A stretch of 64,000 nt of DNA from an uncultured Saprospiraceae bacterium. Lineage in GTDB: Bacteria; Bacteroidota; Bacteroidia; Chitinophagales; Saprospiraceae. Below, in pieces: positions 36,837-46,321 of the stretch. The position numbers and the translations under genes were made by a program. Each line of letters opens with the position of its first letter. Positions within the stretch are counted from its first letter, which is position 1. The notes beneath the pieces were generated by a model. It had not been told where the DNA came from. It ran no database searches and was given only the letters and a program-made list of their open reading frames with translations. The stretch spans positions 1 to 64,000 of the forward strand of contig CALFWO010000025.1 of the NCBI GenBank assembly GCA_937928045.1. The letters run 5' to 3'.

Positions 36837-38900
36837 ATGAAATTCCATTTTCTGGTATTCTGGTTTTTGTCGCTTTCCTTTATTTCCTTTGCTTCGCCAA
36901 AGGACAGTCTATTGAATGAAATTGCTCACCTTTCAGACGATTCACTTTTATGTCAATCCTATATCAAGTTGTGCGAAGCTGTAATGTATGAAGCTATCGA
37001 TACGGGCAACTATTTTGGCAATTTAGCTCTGGATTTGGCGAGGACGAATAAATTTCAGGAATTGGAATTGGAATCCTTGTACATGCTTGCTTTGACAAAT
37101 TATGAAACCGGTAAATTTCCAAATGCCATAAAATATTATAATGAGCTTGTAGATCAATCAACAGTTTATCGAGATACACTGTCTTTAGCTAAAGCAAAGA
37201 ATGGATTAGGATTGATTCAATGGAAACTGCGAAGGAATGATCTCGCAATAAAATATTTTCATGAAGTACATAAATACTCGAAAATATTAAATAGTGATTT
37301 GCTATACAAAAAGGCATTGAACAACATTGGACTTATTAATGCAATTGAAAAAAGGTTTGATCAGGCCTTGATGTATTTTGACAAGCTTTACAAATTTGCT
37401 GAGGAGAAAGATGATAACAATGCATTTTTTCTAGCATTGATCAATAAGGCGCACATTCACTTAAATACAGAAAAATACGAACTAGCAGAAAAAGAACTAC
37501 AAAGGTGTATTAAAATAGCCATTGCAGCAGATATTCCACCAGAAATATCGGTGACTTACACGCATTTCAGTTATCTCTACCACTCTACAAAGGAGTATAG
37601 TAAAGCATTAAAGAATTCAGAATTAGCTCTAGACTATGCAAATAGATTCAATTTGGAGGATTTGCAAATTGAAAACATAAATATGAAGTCGAAGATTCTG
37701 TTGGCGATGAATCAATTCGAGGAATCAATATTCTGGTGTAAAAAAGGGATTCAAAAAGCCAAAGCGCTTCAATTAAGCAATCCTGAATTATATGAAACCT
37801 TAGCTGAATCATATAAGCGATTGAATAATTATGAAGCCGCCTATAAAGCTAAAACCGCGCTTCATGAAATGAAAGATAGCATGTTTAGCTTGGAAAAAGA
37901 TAAAGAGTTTGCCGCATTAGAAATAAGCTTCAATTCAGAACAAACCATAGCAGAAAATAAATTTCTAATAGAAAAACAACAAAAACAAGCGGAAACGGCG
38001 GTACAAAAATCGATCATTATCGTAATGATAAGTGCAGTAATGATCTTATTACTGGCCCTTGCTACACAATTATACTTTGCGCGAAGAAGGGAACGAACTG
38101 CCAAAATTGACTTAAAAAAAGAAGTTAAACGACAAACAGCAGAGATAAACAAAGCCAATCAAGAACTGCTCAGAACCAATCAAGAACTAAAAAGATTTGC
38201 ATTTATAACTTCTCATGACTTAAAGGAACCTATTCGAAATATAGGTGGATTTATTTCATTAATTAAAAGAGGAAAAGGAAAAATAAGCCAAGAAACTACC
38301 GAAGAATATTTATCGTATATTGAAAAGAGTAATTATCAACTTAAGGAGCTTATCGACAGTATAATGTTCTATTCCAATATTGACACTGCGAGAAAGAGAG
38401 ATCGAGAGCCAACAGACTTAAAAGACATCATAAAAGATGTCACTAGGTTATTGAGTAATCAGATTTTGAAGAAAAATTATAAGATTGAATTTGAAAATTT
38501 ACCAATCATTAATTACTATCCATATGTACTTAAGATCGTATTGAAAAATCTAATTGAGAATGGTCTTAAATATAATAAAAGTGAATGCCCCACCATTAAA
38601 ATACGTGCAATCGAAGAAGGGAATATTGTTAAGTTATTTGTAAAAGATAATGGTATCGGAATTGACCCAAGATTTAATGAAAAAATATTTGAAATGTTCT
38701 CAAGACTCAATAGTCGAGATAAATATACTGGCAGTGGTATGGGGCTCGCCTTTTGCAAAAAGATCCTGAATAAATATGATGGTCAAATAGCGGTGGATTT
38801 CGCAAAAGACAAATTTAATACTTCCGGTAGCCTATTCATTTTGACTTTGGACGCCGAAGTAATTCACGATCCTATTGAATCCATTAATTTAGCTGGTTGA
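36837..38900 (+). CDS. TPR-sensor histidine kinase
   Basis: The 687-residue protein has a signal peptide (about 1-19), a periplasmic stack of TPR repeats (about 60-365), a coiled region, one transmembrane helix (about 394-415) and a cytoplasmic kinase: H-box SHDLKEPIRN with phospho-acceptor His near 460, N-box IENGLKYN near 573, G1 DNGIGID near 604 and G2 GSGMGLAF near 632. No receiver domain or response regulator gene adjoins it, so it is an orphan kinase. The SHDLKEP form of the H-box is common in Bacteroidota and phytochrome-like kinases. The TPR part probably senses a protein partner or peptide in the periplasm. Confidence 0.92.
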   Translation: MKFHFLVFWFLSLSFISFASPKDSLLNEIAHLSDDSLLCQSYIKLCEAVMYEAIDTGNYFGNLALDLARTNKFQELELESLYMLALTNYETGKFPNAIKYYNELVDQSTVYRDTLSLAKAKNGLGLIQWKLRRNDLAIKYFHEVHKYSKILNSDLLYKKALNNIGLINAIEKRFDQALMYFDKLYKFAEEKDDNNAFFLALINKAHIHLNTEKYELAEKELQRCIKIAIAADIPPEISVTYTHFSYLYHSTKEYSKALKNSELALDYANRFNLEDLQIENINMKSKILLAMNQFEESIFWCKKGIQKAKALQLSNPELYETLAESYKRLNNYEAAYKAKTALHEMKDSMFSLEKDKEFAALEISFNSEQTIAENKFLIEKQQKQAETAVQKSIIIVMISAVMILLLALATQLYFARRRERTAKIDLKKEVKRQTAEINKANQELLRTNQELKRFAFITSHDLKEPIRNIGGFISLIKRGKGKISQETTEEYLSYIEKSNYQLKELIDSIMFYSNIDTARKRDREPTDLKDIIKDVTRLLSNQILKKNYKIEFENLPIINYYPYVLKIVLKNLIENGLKYNKSECPTIKIRAIEEGNIVKLFVKDNGIGIDPRFNEKIFEMFSRLNSRDKYTGSGMGLAFCKKILNKYDGQIAVDFAKDKFNTSGSLFILTLDAEVIHDPIESINLAG

Positions 38901-39084
38901 ATAATTCAACATTTTTTTTTCTAAACGCTTATCTAATTGTAAATACAACATCGAATCGAGTGATAAACCAAACGGCATGTTTTTAGCAAAATTAATTACC
39001 AGCAACAAAATTATGGTTAAAAAAATACTTAAACAGTAAAAGTTAATTATTTTTTTAATGCTTAGCGTTAGAATATAAAAGAAG

Positions 39085-39117
39085 GAGATGTCTCATTAGA
39101 ACCCAGGCATCTCTTTT
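39085..39117 (+). terminator. Rho-independent terminator downstream of the histidine kinase
   Basis: A 9-bp stem (39085-39093 with 39105-39113, one G-T pair) is followed by four T. It lies between the convergent kinase gene and the next minus-strand gene and could serve the kinase transcript. Confidence 0.6.
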
Positions 39118-39158
39118 GGGTTTTCAATTCGACTAATCGCAATCGATAATTAAAAAAA

Positions 39159-41288
39159 CTACTGCAATAAATGTATGGCAGTAGAATATTGAATACCTTT
39201 TTCTGCCGTATGAAGTTCTAACCAATACAATCCATTAGGTTGAATTGACAAATCTAGCATGTTAATCAAGTTTCCACTTTGGACAACTTGACCGTTTACA
39301 TTATAAATTCTATAAGTAAATTCTCCTGCAAGGTCATGCACAATTTGAATCAAACCACTTGACGGATTCGGATAAACTTCAAAATTCAATTCTTGTGGAT
39401 CGTTAATACTCACAATAAAATCATCCCCATCACAATTCTCATCCACTCCGTTGCTTGGAATTTCAATGGCATCTGGATTTATATCTACGTTTGTATCATC
39501 ACAATCTAAATCATTTTGCACGAACCCAGTAGGCTCTAAACAGGAAACCATTGAGCTGTCCATATCGCCATAGCCGTCACCATCTAGATCCACAAAGAAA
39601 GTCATCAAATTGTTATTCGTTCCAGAAATAATATTTGTTGTTATTCCTAAGCTCGTATTAAAATATGATCCGCTACCAGTATCCTCAAGTCTCACTGCCT
39701 TAACCATGTAATCGAATTGCATATTTGAAGCTACACAATTATCAATGAAAAAGTTTTCATTCGCCAATTCCGTAATTGGAACCCACTCTCCCCCTTCTGT
39801 TTTACGATAAACGATATACCCATGACTAGCATCAGGGCTACTGTCCCAATTTAATTCAATATCGCCTTGATCAAAGGTAGCTATAAGATTTTCTGGACGT
39901 TTCACCGCGTGCAATCGCAATGTTGGATCTCCCATTAAAGCTATATGAGTAGCTCTTGCACTAAACCCTTGATTGAAAAAAGTACCACTAGCATTTTGAG
40001 ATAATTTTGCACAATATCCTATATTCTTACCTAGCGCCATATCATAGAGTTGCCAAGCTGGTCTTCCTGCCCATCCATTGGTCAAAACATCTCCACTTCC
40101 TAAAGCTGCACGCATGAAATTATTCTGACTGTCCCAATCTCCAAAGTAACTTCCAAAATTTAATGTAAATATTGTTTTGATCTCTTTCGCCGCCCAAAAA
40201 TTTTGAGTAGTTCCAACTCCAGAACAACTTGTATAAGAACCTCCCCCAGCGGCATAGGAAAACAAATATTTTTCGTTCTCAAGTTCAGCGTTATAATCTT
40301 GAACGGATACACTATCGCCTCCAAACAAAGTAGAAAAATTTCTCCAACCACTTTGTCCAAAACCTTCATTCAAATTTCCAAAATTATTTTCTACCAAAGC
40401 TCTTCTGGGATATTCCTTATTTCCAACTTTGAAATCATGATTTTTCACAAGATATTGCCTTGTAAGTTCGATTTGACTTTCTGAGAAGGCAGGTAAGTTA
40501 TAGAAATCTACTCTGCCGATTTCAATTTCAATATCCGAAGGAATGGTAGTTTGATCATATTTCCCGTCATTGGGAATGTTTCTGTTTTGAACTCTTGCTG
40601 GTGTAACATTATTTACCGTAACATCAGTCCAATTCCCATCAATATCTCCATAAAAAGAATCTGCTGCCCAGGCACCTTGGTGGTTGGCGTGGCCATCATG
40701 AGCCGAATTTCCCGAATATGGTACCGGAATATGTCCCAACAAATAAAGGGCTTGTGATTTTTCATAGGTTGAATCATACCAATCTACTACGCTAGACTTA
40801 ACAGCAGTTACTTCTTCAATTTGATTGACATGAATGGTATCTACTTTCCATCCATCCATTTGCAAATCTTGAATCATTTGATCCAATTCGGCTACTAATG
40901 GATCAACTAGTATATCATCTATTGCCACCAAACATCTTCCTCTTTGATGAACAATAGGTATTTCTACACCTATTGTAATTATACCCCTTCCTGTATTATC
41001 TTTTCTTAAATGGTATATGCTTTTTTTTCCTATTTCTATTGGATCCAACTGATAAAAAGTCTCTGAACCATTTAATGTTGCAATATCCGTTATTGAATAA
41101 GTGGAAGAGCTCTCACCCAAATAGTAATTCTCGGCGTTGTTATCAGCAATCCACTTTAAAGTTGGCTGATTTGAAGAGGAGTCAAATTCCATCCAAACAG
41201 GAACTGACCTCGCCATATCTACAGGAATCTGTCCATTTAAAAAAAATGTAAATATTGAAAAAGTGAAAATTAAAATTGATTTGGTCAT
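39159..41288 (-). CDS. Large secreted protein with caspase/gingipain-like region, MopE-like motif and T9SS type A domain
   Basis: The 709-residue protein has a signal peptide (about 1-19). Residues ~115-440 resemble the C25/gingipain peptidase fold in layout: a strand ALYLLGHIPVPYSGNSAHDG (His present) near 180, IEIGRVDFYNLPAF near 254, FSYAAGGGSYTSCSGVG with a Cys near 353, and THIALMGDPTLRLHAV near 452-467, the common close of C25 domains. Catalytic residues are not secure. A fibronectin-III-like module (about 475-555) is followed by a Cu-binding-MopE-like motif (DLDGDGYGD, then DCDDTNVDINPDAIE and NGVDENCDGDD) and a type A sorting domain (YPNPSSGLIQI, GLYWLELHT). Probably a surface protease or a non-catalytic relative. 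Confidence 0.75.
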   Translation of the reverse strand: MTKSILIFTFSIFTFFLNGQIPVDMARSVPVWMEFDSSSNQPTLKWIADNNAENYYLGESSSTYSITDIATLNGSETFYQLDPIEIGKKSIYHLRKDNTGRGIITIGVEIPIVHQRGRCLVAIDDILVDPLVAELDQMIQDLQMDGWKVDTIHVNQIEEVTAVKSSVVDWYDSTYEKSQALYLLGHIPVPYSGNSAHDGHANHQGAWAADSFYGDIDGNWTDVTVNNVTPARVQNRNIPNDGKYDQTTIPSDIEIEIGRVDFYNLPAFSESQIELTRQYLVKNHDFKVGNKEYPRRALVENNFGNLNEGFGQSGWRNFSTLFGGDSVSVQDYNAELENEKYLFSYAAGGGSYTSCSGVGTTQNFWAAKEIKTIFTLNFGSYFGDWDSQNNFMRAALGSGDVLTNGWAGRPAWQLYDMALGKNIGYCAKLSQNASGTFFNQGFSARATHIALMGDPTLRLHAVKRPENLIATFDQGDIELNWDSSPDASHGYIVYRKTEGGEWVPITELANENFFIDNCVASNMQFDYMVKAVRLEDTGSGSYFNTSLGITTNIISGTNNNLMTFFVDLDGDGYGDMDSSMVSCLEPTGFVQNDLDCDDTNVDINPDAIEIPSNGVDENCDGDDFIVSINDPQELNFEVYPNPSSGLIQIVHDLAGEFTYRIYNVNGQVVQSGNLINMLDLSIQPNGLYWLELHTAEKGIQYSTAIHLLQ

Positions 41289-41488
41289 TTGGGGAATATT
41301 ATAAATTCAAAATATGCTTAAAAAGCAGAATATAATACAATGTGTAATATAGATTGCTTTATTTCCAAAAAGAAATATCAACAATAGAAAAATAATTTTA
41401 TCAACATAGAATATTCTCAAAAGCAACCTTCTTTGCTTATTCTTCATCTTGTCCTTAGGAATTGAGCTTGGATCGAAAATATTTCAGC

Positions 41489-41938
41489 ATGAATACAAAT
41501 TATGGCAACGCATTCTTTGGATTATCTTTTTTATTTCTCTCTACGATTGTTATTCTTATGATGAGAGACTTAGCCCCCCCTACTTCTTATGATCACTCTT
41601 TGGGCATACATTCCTTAGATGATTATGAGTCATTAGTGGATCTCAAAATTTTCCCTACCAATAAAATCCCAGAAGAAGCACATAGAAGTATTGCAAATAG
41701 TCTACAATTTAATAATCAAAGAGATCTTATATCGGGAAGCATTGTAGAAGTTCAAACTTATCTAAGCTATCAAGAACAGCTTCTCTTCTTACAACTACTT
41801 TTTGGAGCAAAGGTCAATTTAATTTCTGAAAACTACGGAGATAATATGAGCAATAGTTCCGCTATATTAACCAATAATACCGCCCTATATTTAGTAACAG
41901 AGATAAACGGAAAATTTCAAGTATTAACCGGGGTTTGA
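41489..41938 (+). CDS. Hypothetical membrane-anchored protein
   Basis: The 149-residue protein starts at the ATG at 41489; a TTG at 41462 is a less likely start. It has one N-terminal hydrophobic segment (about residues 8-25, LSFLFLSTIVILMMRD) and a soluble domain with the pattern YLSYQEQLLFLQLLFGAKVN and a closing strand YLVTEINGKFQVL. I recognise no family. Neighbours on both sides are unrelated, and no RNA or terminator signal is clear. Confidence 0.6.
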   Translation: MNTNYGNAFFGLSFLFLSTIVILMMRDLAPPTSYDHSLGIHSLDDYESLVDLKIFPTNKIPEEAHRSIANSLQFNNQRDLISGSIVEVQTYLSYQEQLLFLQLLFGAKVNLISENYGDNMSNSSAILTNNTALYLVTEINGKFQVLTGV

Positions 41939-42146
41939 TCACCTTCCACTTTTCTCCAGAAAATTTCAAGAATTCGAATTGATATTATTTCCAACCGTTT
42001 AACGAATATACTCATTCGGAATTGTGATCAATTTAAGAACTAATTTCTTGTAAATAACCCTTTCAAACATTAAACTATAAATACGCTTTATTCATTGTTC
42101 TTCATCCATTCAAAAGGTTATATATTAGCAGCATCAATATAACTGA

Positions 42147-43349
42147 ATGCTGAAATACGATTTCGATCAGATCATCGATCGCAAAAACACCAATGCGATG
42201 TCGCTTTGCGGATATCGAGGTTACCTCTTTGATCCAAATGAAGACTTGTCTGGCAAATATCCAGAGGAAGATTTTATTCCCATGTGGGTAGCTGATATGG
42301 AATTTGCCATCGCTCCAGAGATTATCCAAGCAATGAAAGAGCGATTAGCACATCCCTTACTCGGTTACACTATGGTCGCTGATCCTGCTTATCCCCTGGC
42401 ATTTCAAACTTGGTGTCAATCTCGCTACAATTGGAAATTTGAATCGGAACATTTGGTTTATGCCAAAGGTGTCATTCCAGCGCTCTTTAGTTTAATCGGT
42501 TCCATTTGCAAGTCAGATGAAAAAGTACTGATAGTAACACCATCTTATGCTTTTTTCAAACACGGTGCAGACTATAATGGAATCGAATTAATTTGCTCAA
42601 ATTTAATTTATGATGATGGAAGTTTCCGAATGGATTTTGATGACATCGCTGAAAAAGCAGCCGATGAAAAATGCGTTCTAGGGATTTTTTGTAGCCCTCA
42701 CAATCCTACTGGAAAAGTTTGGTCCGAAGTTGAATTAAAAGAATTAGGAGAAATATGTTTAGGAAATAACTTGACCATTATTTCCGATGAAATTCATTGT
42801 GATTTATTGAGAAGTGAGCAAACTTTTTGCCCCATGGCAAAATTATTTCCTTCCTCCGATCGCATTATTACTTGTATGGCTCCGAGCAAAACTTTTAATT
42901 TAGCAGGGAACATGTTTGCCAATATCATTATTCCAAACGAAGAATTGAGAAATGAATATAAGTCTAGAAATTTACCTGTGGAAAATCCACTGAGTATCGT
43001 TGCAGCACAAGCTGCCTATGAAAAAGGAGCCGATTGGCTAAATAATTTGACCAGCTATCTTGATCAAAATTTTAAACATTTAAATGAGCAACTTTCCAAA
43101 CACTTACCAAAGGCTAAATTCAAAATTCCCGATGCTACTTACTTAGCATGGATTGATGTCAGCGCTTATTTTTCGGATGAAGAAAATCTAACGCTATTCT
43201 TTGCCAAAAATGCAGGAGTTTTGCTAGAAGGGGGCGACATGTTTGTCGACAATGCTCATGGATTTATAAGACTTAATTTAGCTGCACCACGCCAGCAATT
43301 GGCAATTGGAATACAACGAATTATTGAAGCCATCTTGGAAAGGGCATAA
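42147..43349 (+). CDS. PLP-dependent C-S lyase, MalY/PatB family
   Basis: The 400-residue protein matches cystathionine beta-lyase-type aminotransferases: MWVADMEFAIAPEIIQAM near residues 46-63, GYTMVADPAYPLAF near 73-86, SPHNPTGKVW near 184-193, SDEIHCDLL near 214-222 and the PLP-binding Lys in APSKTFNLAGNMFANI near 249. It should cleave cystathionine to homocysteine, or other C-S substrates. Start at 42147 gives the usual family N-terminus. The following mqo gene is 48 bases away in the same direction. Confidence 0.92.
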   Translation: MLKYDFDQIIDRKNTNAMSLCGYRGYLFDPNEDLSGKYPEEDFIPMWVADMEFAIAPEIIQAMKERLAHPLLGYTMVADPAYPLAFQTWCQSRYNWKFESEHLVYAKGVIPALFSLIGSICKSDEKVLIVTPSYAFFKHGADYNGIELICSNLIYDDGSFRMDFDDIAEKAADEKCVLGIFCSPHNPTGKVWSEVELKELGEICLGNNLTIISDEIHCDLLRSEQTFCPMAKLFPSSDRIITCMAPSKTFNLAGNMFANIIIPNEELRNEYKSRNLPVENPLSIVAAQAAYEKGADWLNNLTSYLDQNFKHLNEQLSKHLPKAKFKIPDATYLAWIDVSAYFSDEENLTLFFAKNAGVLLEGGDMFVDNAHGFIRLNLAAPRQQLAIGIQRIIEAILERA

Positions 43350-43397
43350 GGTAATATTTACTATTAAAGTTGTTGAAAAAATACTGATATTCAAAAT

Positions 43398-44882
43398 ATG
43401 AACAATCAAAAACACTATGTTTTAATAGGCGCAGGAATTATGAGCGCCACCCTGGGAGTACTTCTAAAAAAATTAATGCCGAATTGCAAATTATCCATAT
43501 TTGAACGGCTCAATAAAGTTGGAGCCGAATCATCGGATGCTTGGAACAATGCCGGTACTGGCCACTCTGCTTTTTGTGAATTAAATTATACACCACTTAA
43601 AGAAAATGGAGAAGTTGACATTACTAAAGCACTAAAGATTTCTCAAGCATTTGAAGAGTCGAAGCAATTATGGGCTTACCTTAAAAATGAAGGCAATCTC
43701 AAATCAGAATCCGCCTTCATTAACGACATCGATCACATGAGCTTTGTTTGGGGACAAGAAAATATTGCCTTCTTACAAAAACGACATCGGGCATTAACTA
43801 AATATGCCATGTTCGAAGATATGCTTTACAGTGAGGACTTCAAACAAATTGGGGAGTGGGCACCCTTAATGATGAAAGGCCGAAATACCAAAGAAGAGAT
43901 TGCTGTGACAAGAATGGCCATTGGTACAGATGTAAATTTTGGAGCCATAACAAGAGGTATGATTCAATATTTAGAAACATGCCCAGGTGTTGAAGTTCTT
44001 TTAGGTCATCAAGTAGAAGATTTATGGCAAGAACCAAATGGCAATTGGCGAGTGGAAGTGACTGATCTTGATAACGATAAAGAAAAGGAAGTCGAAAGCG
44101 ACTTTGTATTTATTGGCGCTGGAGGCGGTGCGTTAAAATTGTTAGAGAAATCAGATATTCCAGAAGGTCGTGGTTATGGCGGATTTCCAGTAAGCGGTCA
44201 ATTTTTAAAATGTAATAATCCGGATGTCGTTACCCAACATGAGGCCAAAGTATATGGAAAGGCGGCACATGGTTCTCCTCCGATGTCGGTTCCGCATTTG
44301 GACACTCGAATGTTGGACGGTCAGCGCTCGCTACTTTTTGGGCCTTATGCCGGCTTTTCGACCAAGTTTTTGAAAAATGGATCCTATATGGATCTTCCGC
44401 TTTCTATAGAAGCGCATAATATTTGGCCGATGGTTTCTGCTGGTCTTCAGAACATTGGGCTTACAAAATATCTGATAGAGCAGGTTTTCCAATCTCCAGA
44501 GGATCGATTTATTGCACTGCAAGCCTATTATCCAGAAGCGAAATTCGAAGATTGGAAACTTATCACTGCTGGTCAGCGAGTTCAAATTATCAAAAAGGAT
44601 GAAGAAGACGGCGGAAAACTTCAATTCGGGACAGAGATCGTCAGTAGCGCTGACAACAAGCTTGCAGCCTTGTTGGGAGCCTCTCCAGGCGCCTCCACTT
44701 CAGTAACTATTATGCTTAATGTCCTCAAGAAATGTTTTCCTCTGGAGATGGAATCTAACAACTGGCAAAGTGTTTTAACAGAGATGATTCCAAGCTTTGG
44801 ACAATCTTTAATTGAGGATGGTGCCCTGTGTTTGAAGATGAGAAAATACTCCACCGAAGTGTTGAAATTGTCGGATTTTTAG
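43398..44882 (+). CDS. mqo: Malate:quinone oxidoreductase
   Basis: The 494-residue protein has the FAD-binding GAGIMSATLGVLLK near residues 11-24, the Mqo motif RLNKVGAESSDAWNNAGTGH near 37-56, FIGAGGGALKLLEKSDIPEG near 236-255 and SPGASTSVTIMLNV near 429-442. It oxidises malate to oxaloacetate and passes electrons to the quinone pool, at the inner face of the membrane. The gene is probably transcribed with the MalY-like lyase upstream. Confidence 0.96.
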   Translation: MNNQKHYVLIGAGIMSATLGVLLKKLMPNCKLSIFERLNKVGAESSDAWNNAGTGHSAFCELNYTPLKENGEVDITKALKISQAFEESKQLWAYLKNEGNLKSESAFINDIDHMSFVWGQENIAFLQKRHRALTKYAMFEDMLYSEDFKQIGEWAPLMMKGRNTKEEIAVTRMAIGTDVNFGAITRGMIQYLETCPGVEVLLGHQVEDLWQEPNGNWRVEVTDLDNDKEKEVESDFVFIGAGGGALKLLEKSDIPEGRGYGGFPVSGQFLKCNNPDVVTQHEAKVYGKAAHGSPPMSVPHLDTRMLDGQRSLLFGPYAGFSTKFLKNGSYMDLPLSIEAHNIWPMVSAGLQNIGLTKYLIEQVFQSPEDRFIALQAYYPEAKFEDWKLITAGQRVQIIKKDEEDGGKLQFGTEIVSSADNKLAALLGASPGASTSVTIMLNVLKKCFPLEMESNNWQSVLTEMIPSFGQSLIEDGALCLKMRKYSTEVLKLSDF

Positions 44883-45192
44883 AAGAATTAAAGGATTTTA
44901 GGAAAAAACTTGTATCATTTAATGCTTTAAGAAATATTCTTTTTGTAGGCCAAAACTCAATGGTCATAAGCATTTCAGTCGAATTTTCAAAAATATTCTT
45001 TAATTTTTTTGTGACAAATTGCTTCAAATTCCGTCCTAACCACACATATGATCATTATTAATGTATCTTTGTATTGAAATTTTAAGTTCTCAGGTTTTTT
45101 TCAACCTTTCTGTTTGCATCTTCCTCCCTTAGTTTTTCACCCAACATTATTTTTTTACTAATTCCGATTTAATCGGGATATCACTTTTTATT
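44883..45192 (+). promoter_or_regulatory. 310-base leader region of the RRM gene
   Basis: No gene is seen. A perfect -7 box TATCTTTG lies at 45064-45071, without a good -33 element, so the RNA would carry an untranslated leader of about 115 bases. Near the end is a small hairpin CCGATT-T-AATCGG (45164-45176). Long leaders are typical of cold-inducible RNA-binding protein genes. Confidence 0.45.
45064..45071 (+). promoter_or_regulatory. Candidate -7 box of the RRM gene
   Basis: TATCTTTG fits TAnnTTTG exactly, 122 bases before the start codon at 45193. The matching upstream TTTG is absent at the usual spacing. Confidence 0.4.
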
Positions 45193-45540
45193 ATGAATAT
45201 TTTTGTTGCAAAATTAAACTTCGACACAAGAGAGTCGGATTTGCAAAACGCATTTGAGCAATTTGGAGCTGTTGATTCTGTAAAGATCATCATGGACAAA
45301 TTCTCTGGAAAATCTAAAGGATTTGGCTTTGTTGAAATGCCAAACGATGAAGAAGCACAAGCTGCAATCGATGATTTGAATGACCAAGAATTCGACGGTC
45401 GTACAATCGTTGTTAAAAAAGCTGAACCTCGTGAGAACAGAGGTGGTGGTGGATTCAACCGCGGAGGCGGAGGTGGTGGTTACAACCGCGGAGGCGGAGG
45501 TGGCGGCTTCAACCGTGGAGGTGGTGACCGTAGATATTAA
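45193..45540 (+). CDS. Glycine-rich RRM RNA-binding protein
   Basis: The 115-residue protein has one RRM domain (about 1-80) with RNP2 IFVAKLNF near 3-10 and RNP1 KSKGFGFVEM near 39-48, followed by a Gly/Arg/Asn tail of three near-repeats (NRGGGGGGYNRGG...). Such proteins are common in Bacteroidota and cyanobacteria, act as RNA chaperones and are often cold-induced. Codon use is biased as in a highly expressed gene, and a strong terminator follows. Confidence 0.94.
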   Translation: MNIFVAKLNFDTRESDLQNAFEQFGAVDSVKIIMDKFSGKSKGFGFVEMPNDEEAQAAIDDLNDQEFDGRTIVVKKAEPRENRGGGGFNRGGGGGGYNRGGGGGGFNRGGGDRRY

Positions 45541-45581
45541 AAATTAGCGCATTTATTGCGTAAATTAATATACGACATTAC

Positions 45582-45615
45582 AACGCTCTTTGGCCTCGGT
45601 CAAAGGGCGTTTTTT
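45582..45615 (+). terminator. Rho-independent terminator of the RRM gene
   Basis: An 11-bp stem (45582-45592 with 45601-45611, one G-T pair) and a loop GCCTCGGT end in six T, 42 bases after the stop codon. Confidence 0.88.
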
Positions 45616-45651
45616 AATTAAAATTCCTTCGCCAAAACTTGTTTCAAGACG

Positions 45652-45682
45652 CTTGAAAACATTTAGAATAATATTACTTTTG
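45652..45682 (+). promoter_or_regulatory. Bacteroidota promoter of the cyclophilin gene
   Basis: CTTG at 45652-45655 is followed after 19 bases by TACTTTTG at 45675-45682, an exact TAnnTTTG box. The start codon is 15 bases beyond, so the leader is short. Confidence 0.65.
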
Positions 45683-45696
45683 CCTCAAAAATTAAT

Positions 45697-46197
45697 ATGA
45701 ACGCACGGGATAAAATAGATTTGGCAGAGATCCAGCTGTCAATGGAAAACGCAAGTTACGATGCTGATTTGAATGTTTGTATCAAAACCAGTAAAGGAGA
45801 TATCAACCTTACTTTGTTTGCTACGAAAACACCAAAAACTGTTACCAACTTTATAGAATTGGCTAAAAAAGGCTATTACGATGGGCTTATTTTTCATCGT
45901 GTCATTCCTGACTTTATGATCCAAGGTGGATGTCCAGATGGAAGAGGAAGCGGTGGACCAGGATATCAGTTTGCAGATGAATTTGATCCTAGCTTGACTC
46001 ATGATGGCCCGGGTGTTTTATCTATGGCGAATGCCGGACCTGGAACCAATGGGAGCCAGTTTTTCATTACACACGTCGAAACAGCATGGTTGGACGGAAA
46101 ACATACAGTATTTGGAAAAGTAAAATCTGAAGCCGATCAAACTGTTGTAAATGACATCCGAATGGGCGATTCTATCAATGCAATTACGGTAGGATAA
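45697..46197 (+). CDS. Cyclophilin-type peptidyl-prolyl cis-trans isomerase
   Basis: The 166-residue protein carries the cyclophilin active site: [20 protein letters not shown] near 49-68 with the catalytic Arg, [20 protein letters not shown] near 69-88, [19 protein letters not shown] near 109-127 and [11 protein letters not shown] near 132-142. It isomerises prolyl bonds in the cytoplasm, since no signal peptide is present. It has its own promoter and terminator. Confidence 0.96.
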   Translation: MNARDKIDLAEIQLSMENASYDADLNVCIKTSKGDINLTLFATKTPKTVTNFIELAKKGYYDGLIFHRVIPDFMIQGGCPDGRGSGGPGYQFADEFDPSLTHDGPGVLSMANAGPGTNGSQFFITHVETAWLDGKHTVFGKVKSEADQTVVNDIRMGDSINAITVG

Positions 46198-46217
46198 ATT
46201 TACCTTTAGATCAACTC

Positions 46218-46255
46218 AAAAGCATCAATGAAGTAATTTTTCATTGATGCTTTTT
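46218..46255 (+). terminator. Rho-independent terminator of the cyclophilin gene
   Basis: A perfect 15-base inverted repeat (46218-46232 with 46240-46254) with a 7-base loop ends in five T, 20 bases after the stop codon. Confidence 0.9.
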
Positions 46256-46321
46256 GATTTAATTATATTTAAACATTGGACTTTTAGTGAACATTAAAAA
46301 TTGTCTAAGCGGCTTCCGATA

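Noticed and set aside
36837-38900. Two-component system operon
   Set aside because: No response regulator or receiver domain was found on either side; the kinase is an orphan.
45427-45535. Tandem GGTGGT/GGAGGC repeats as a DNA satellite
   Set aside because: They encode the Gly/Arg tail of the RRM protein, in frame and expected for this family.
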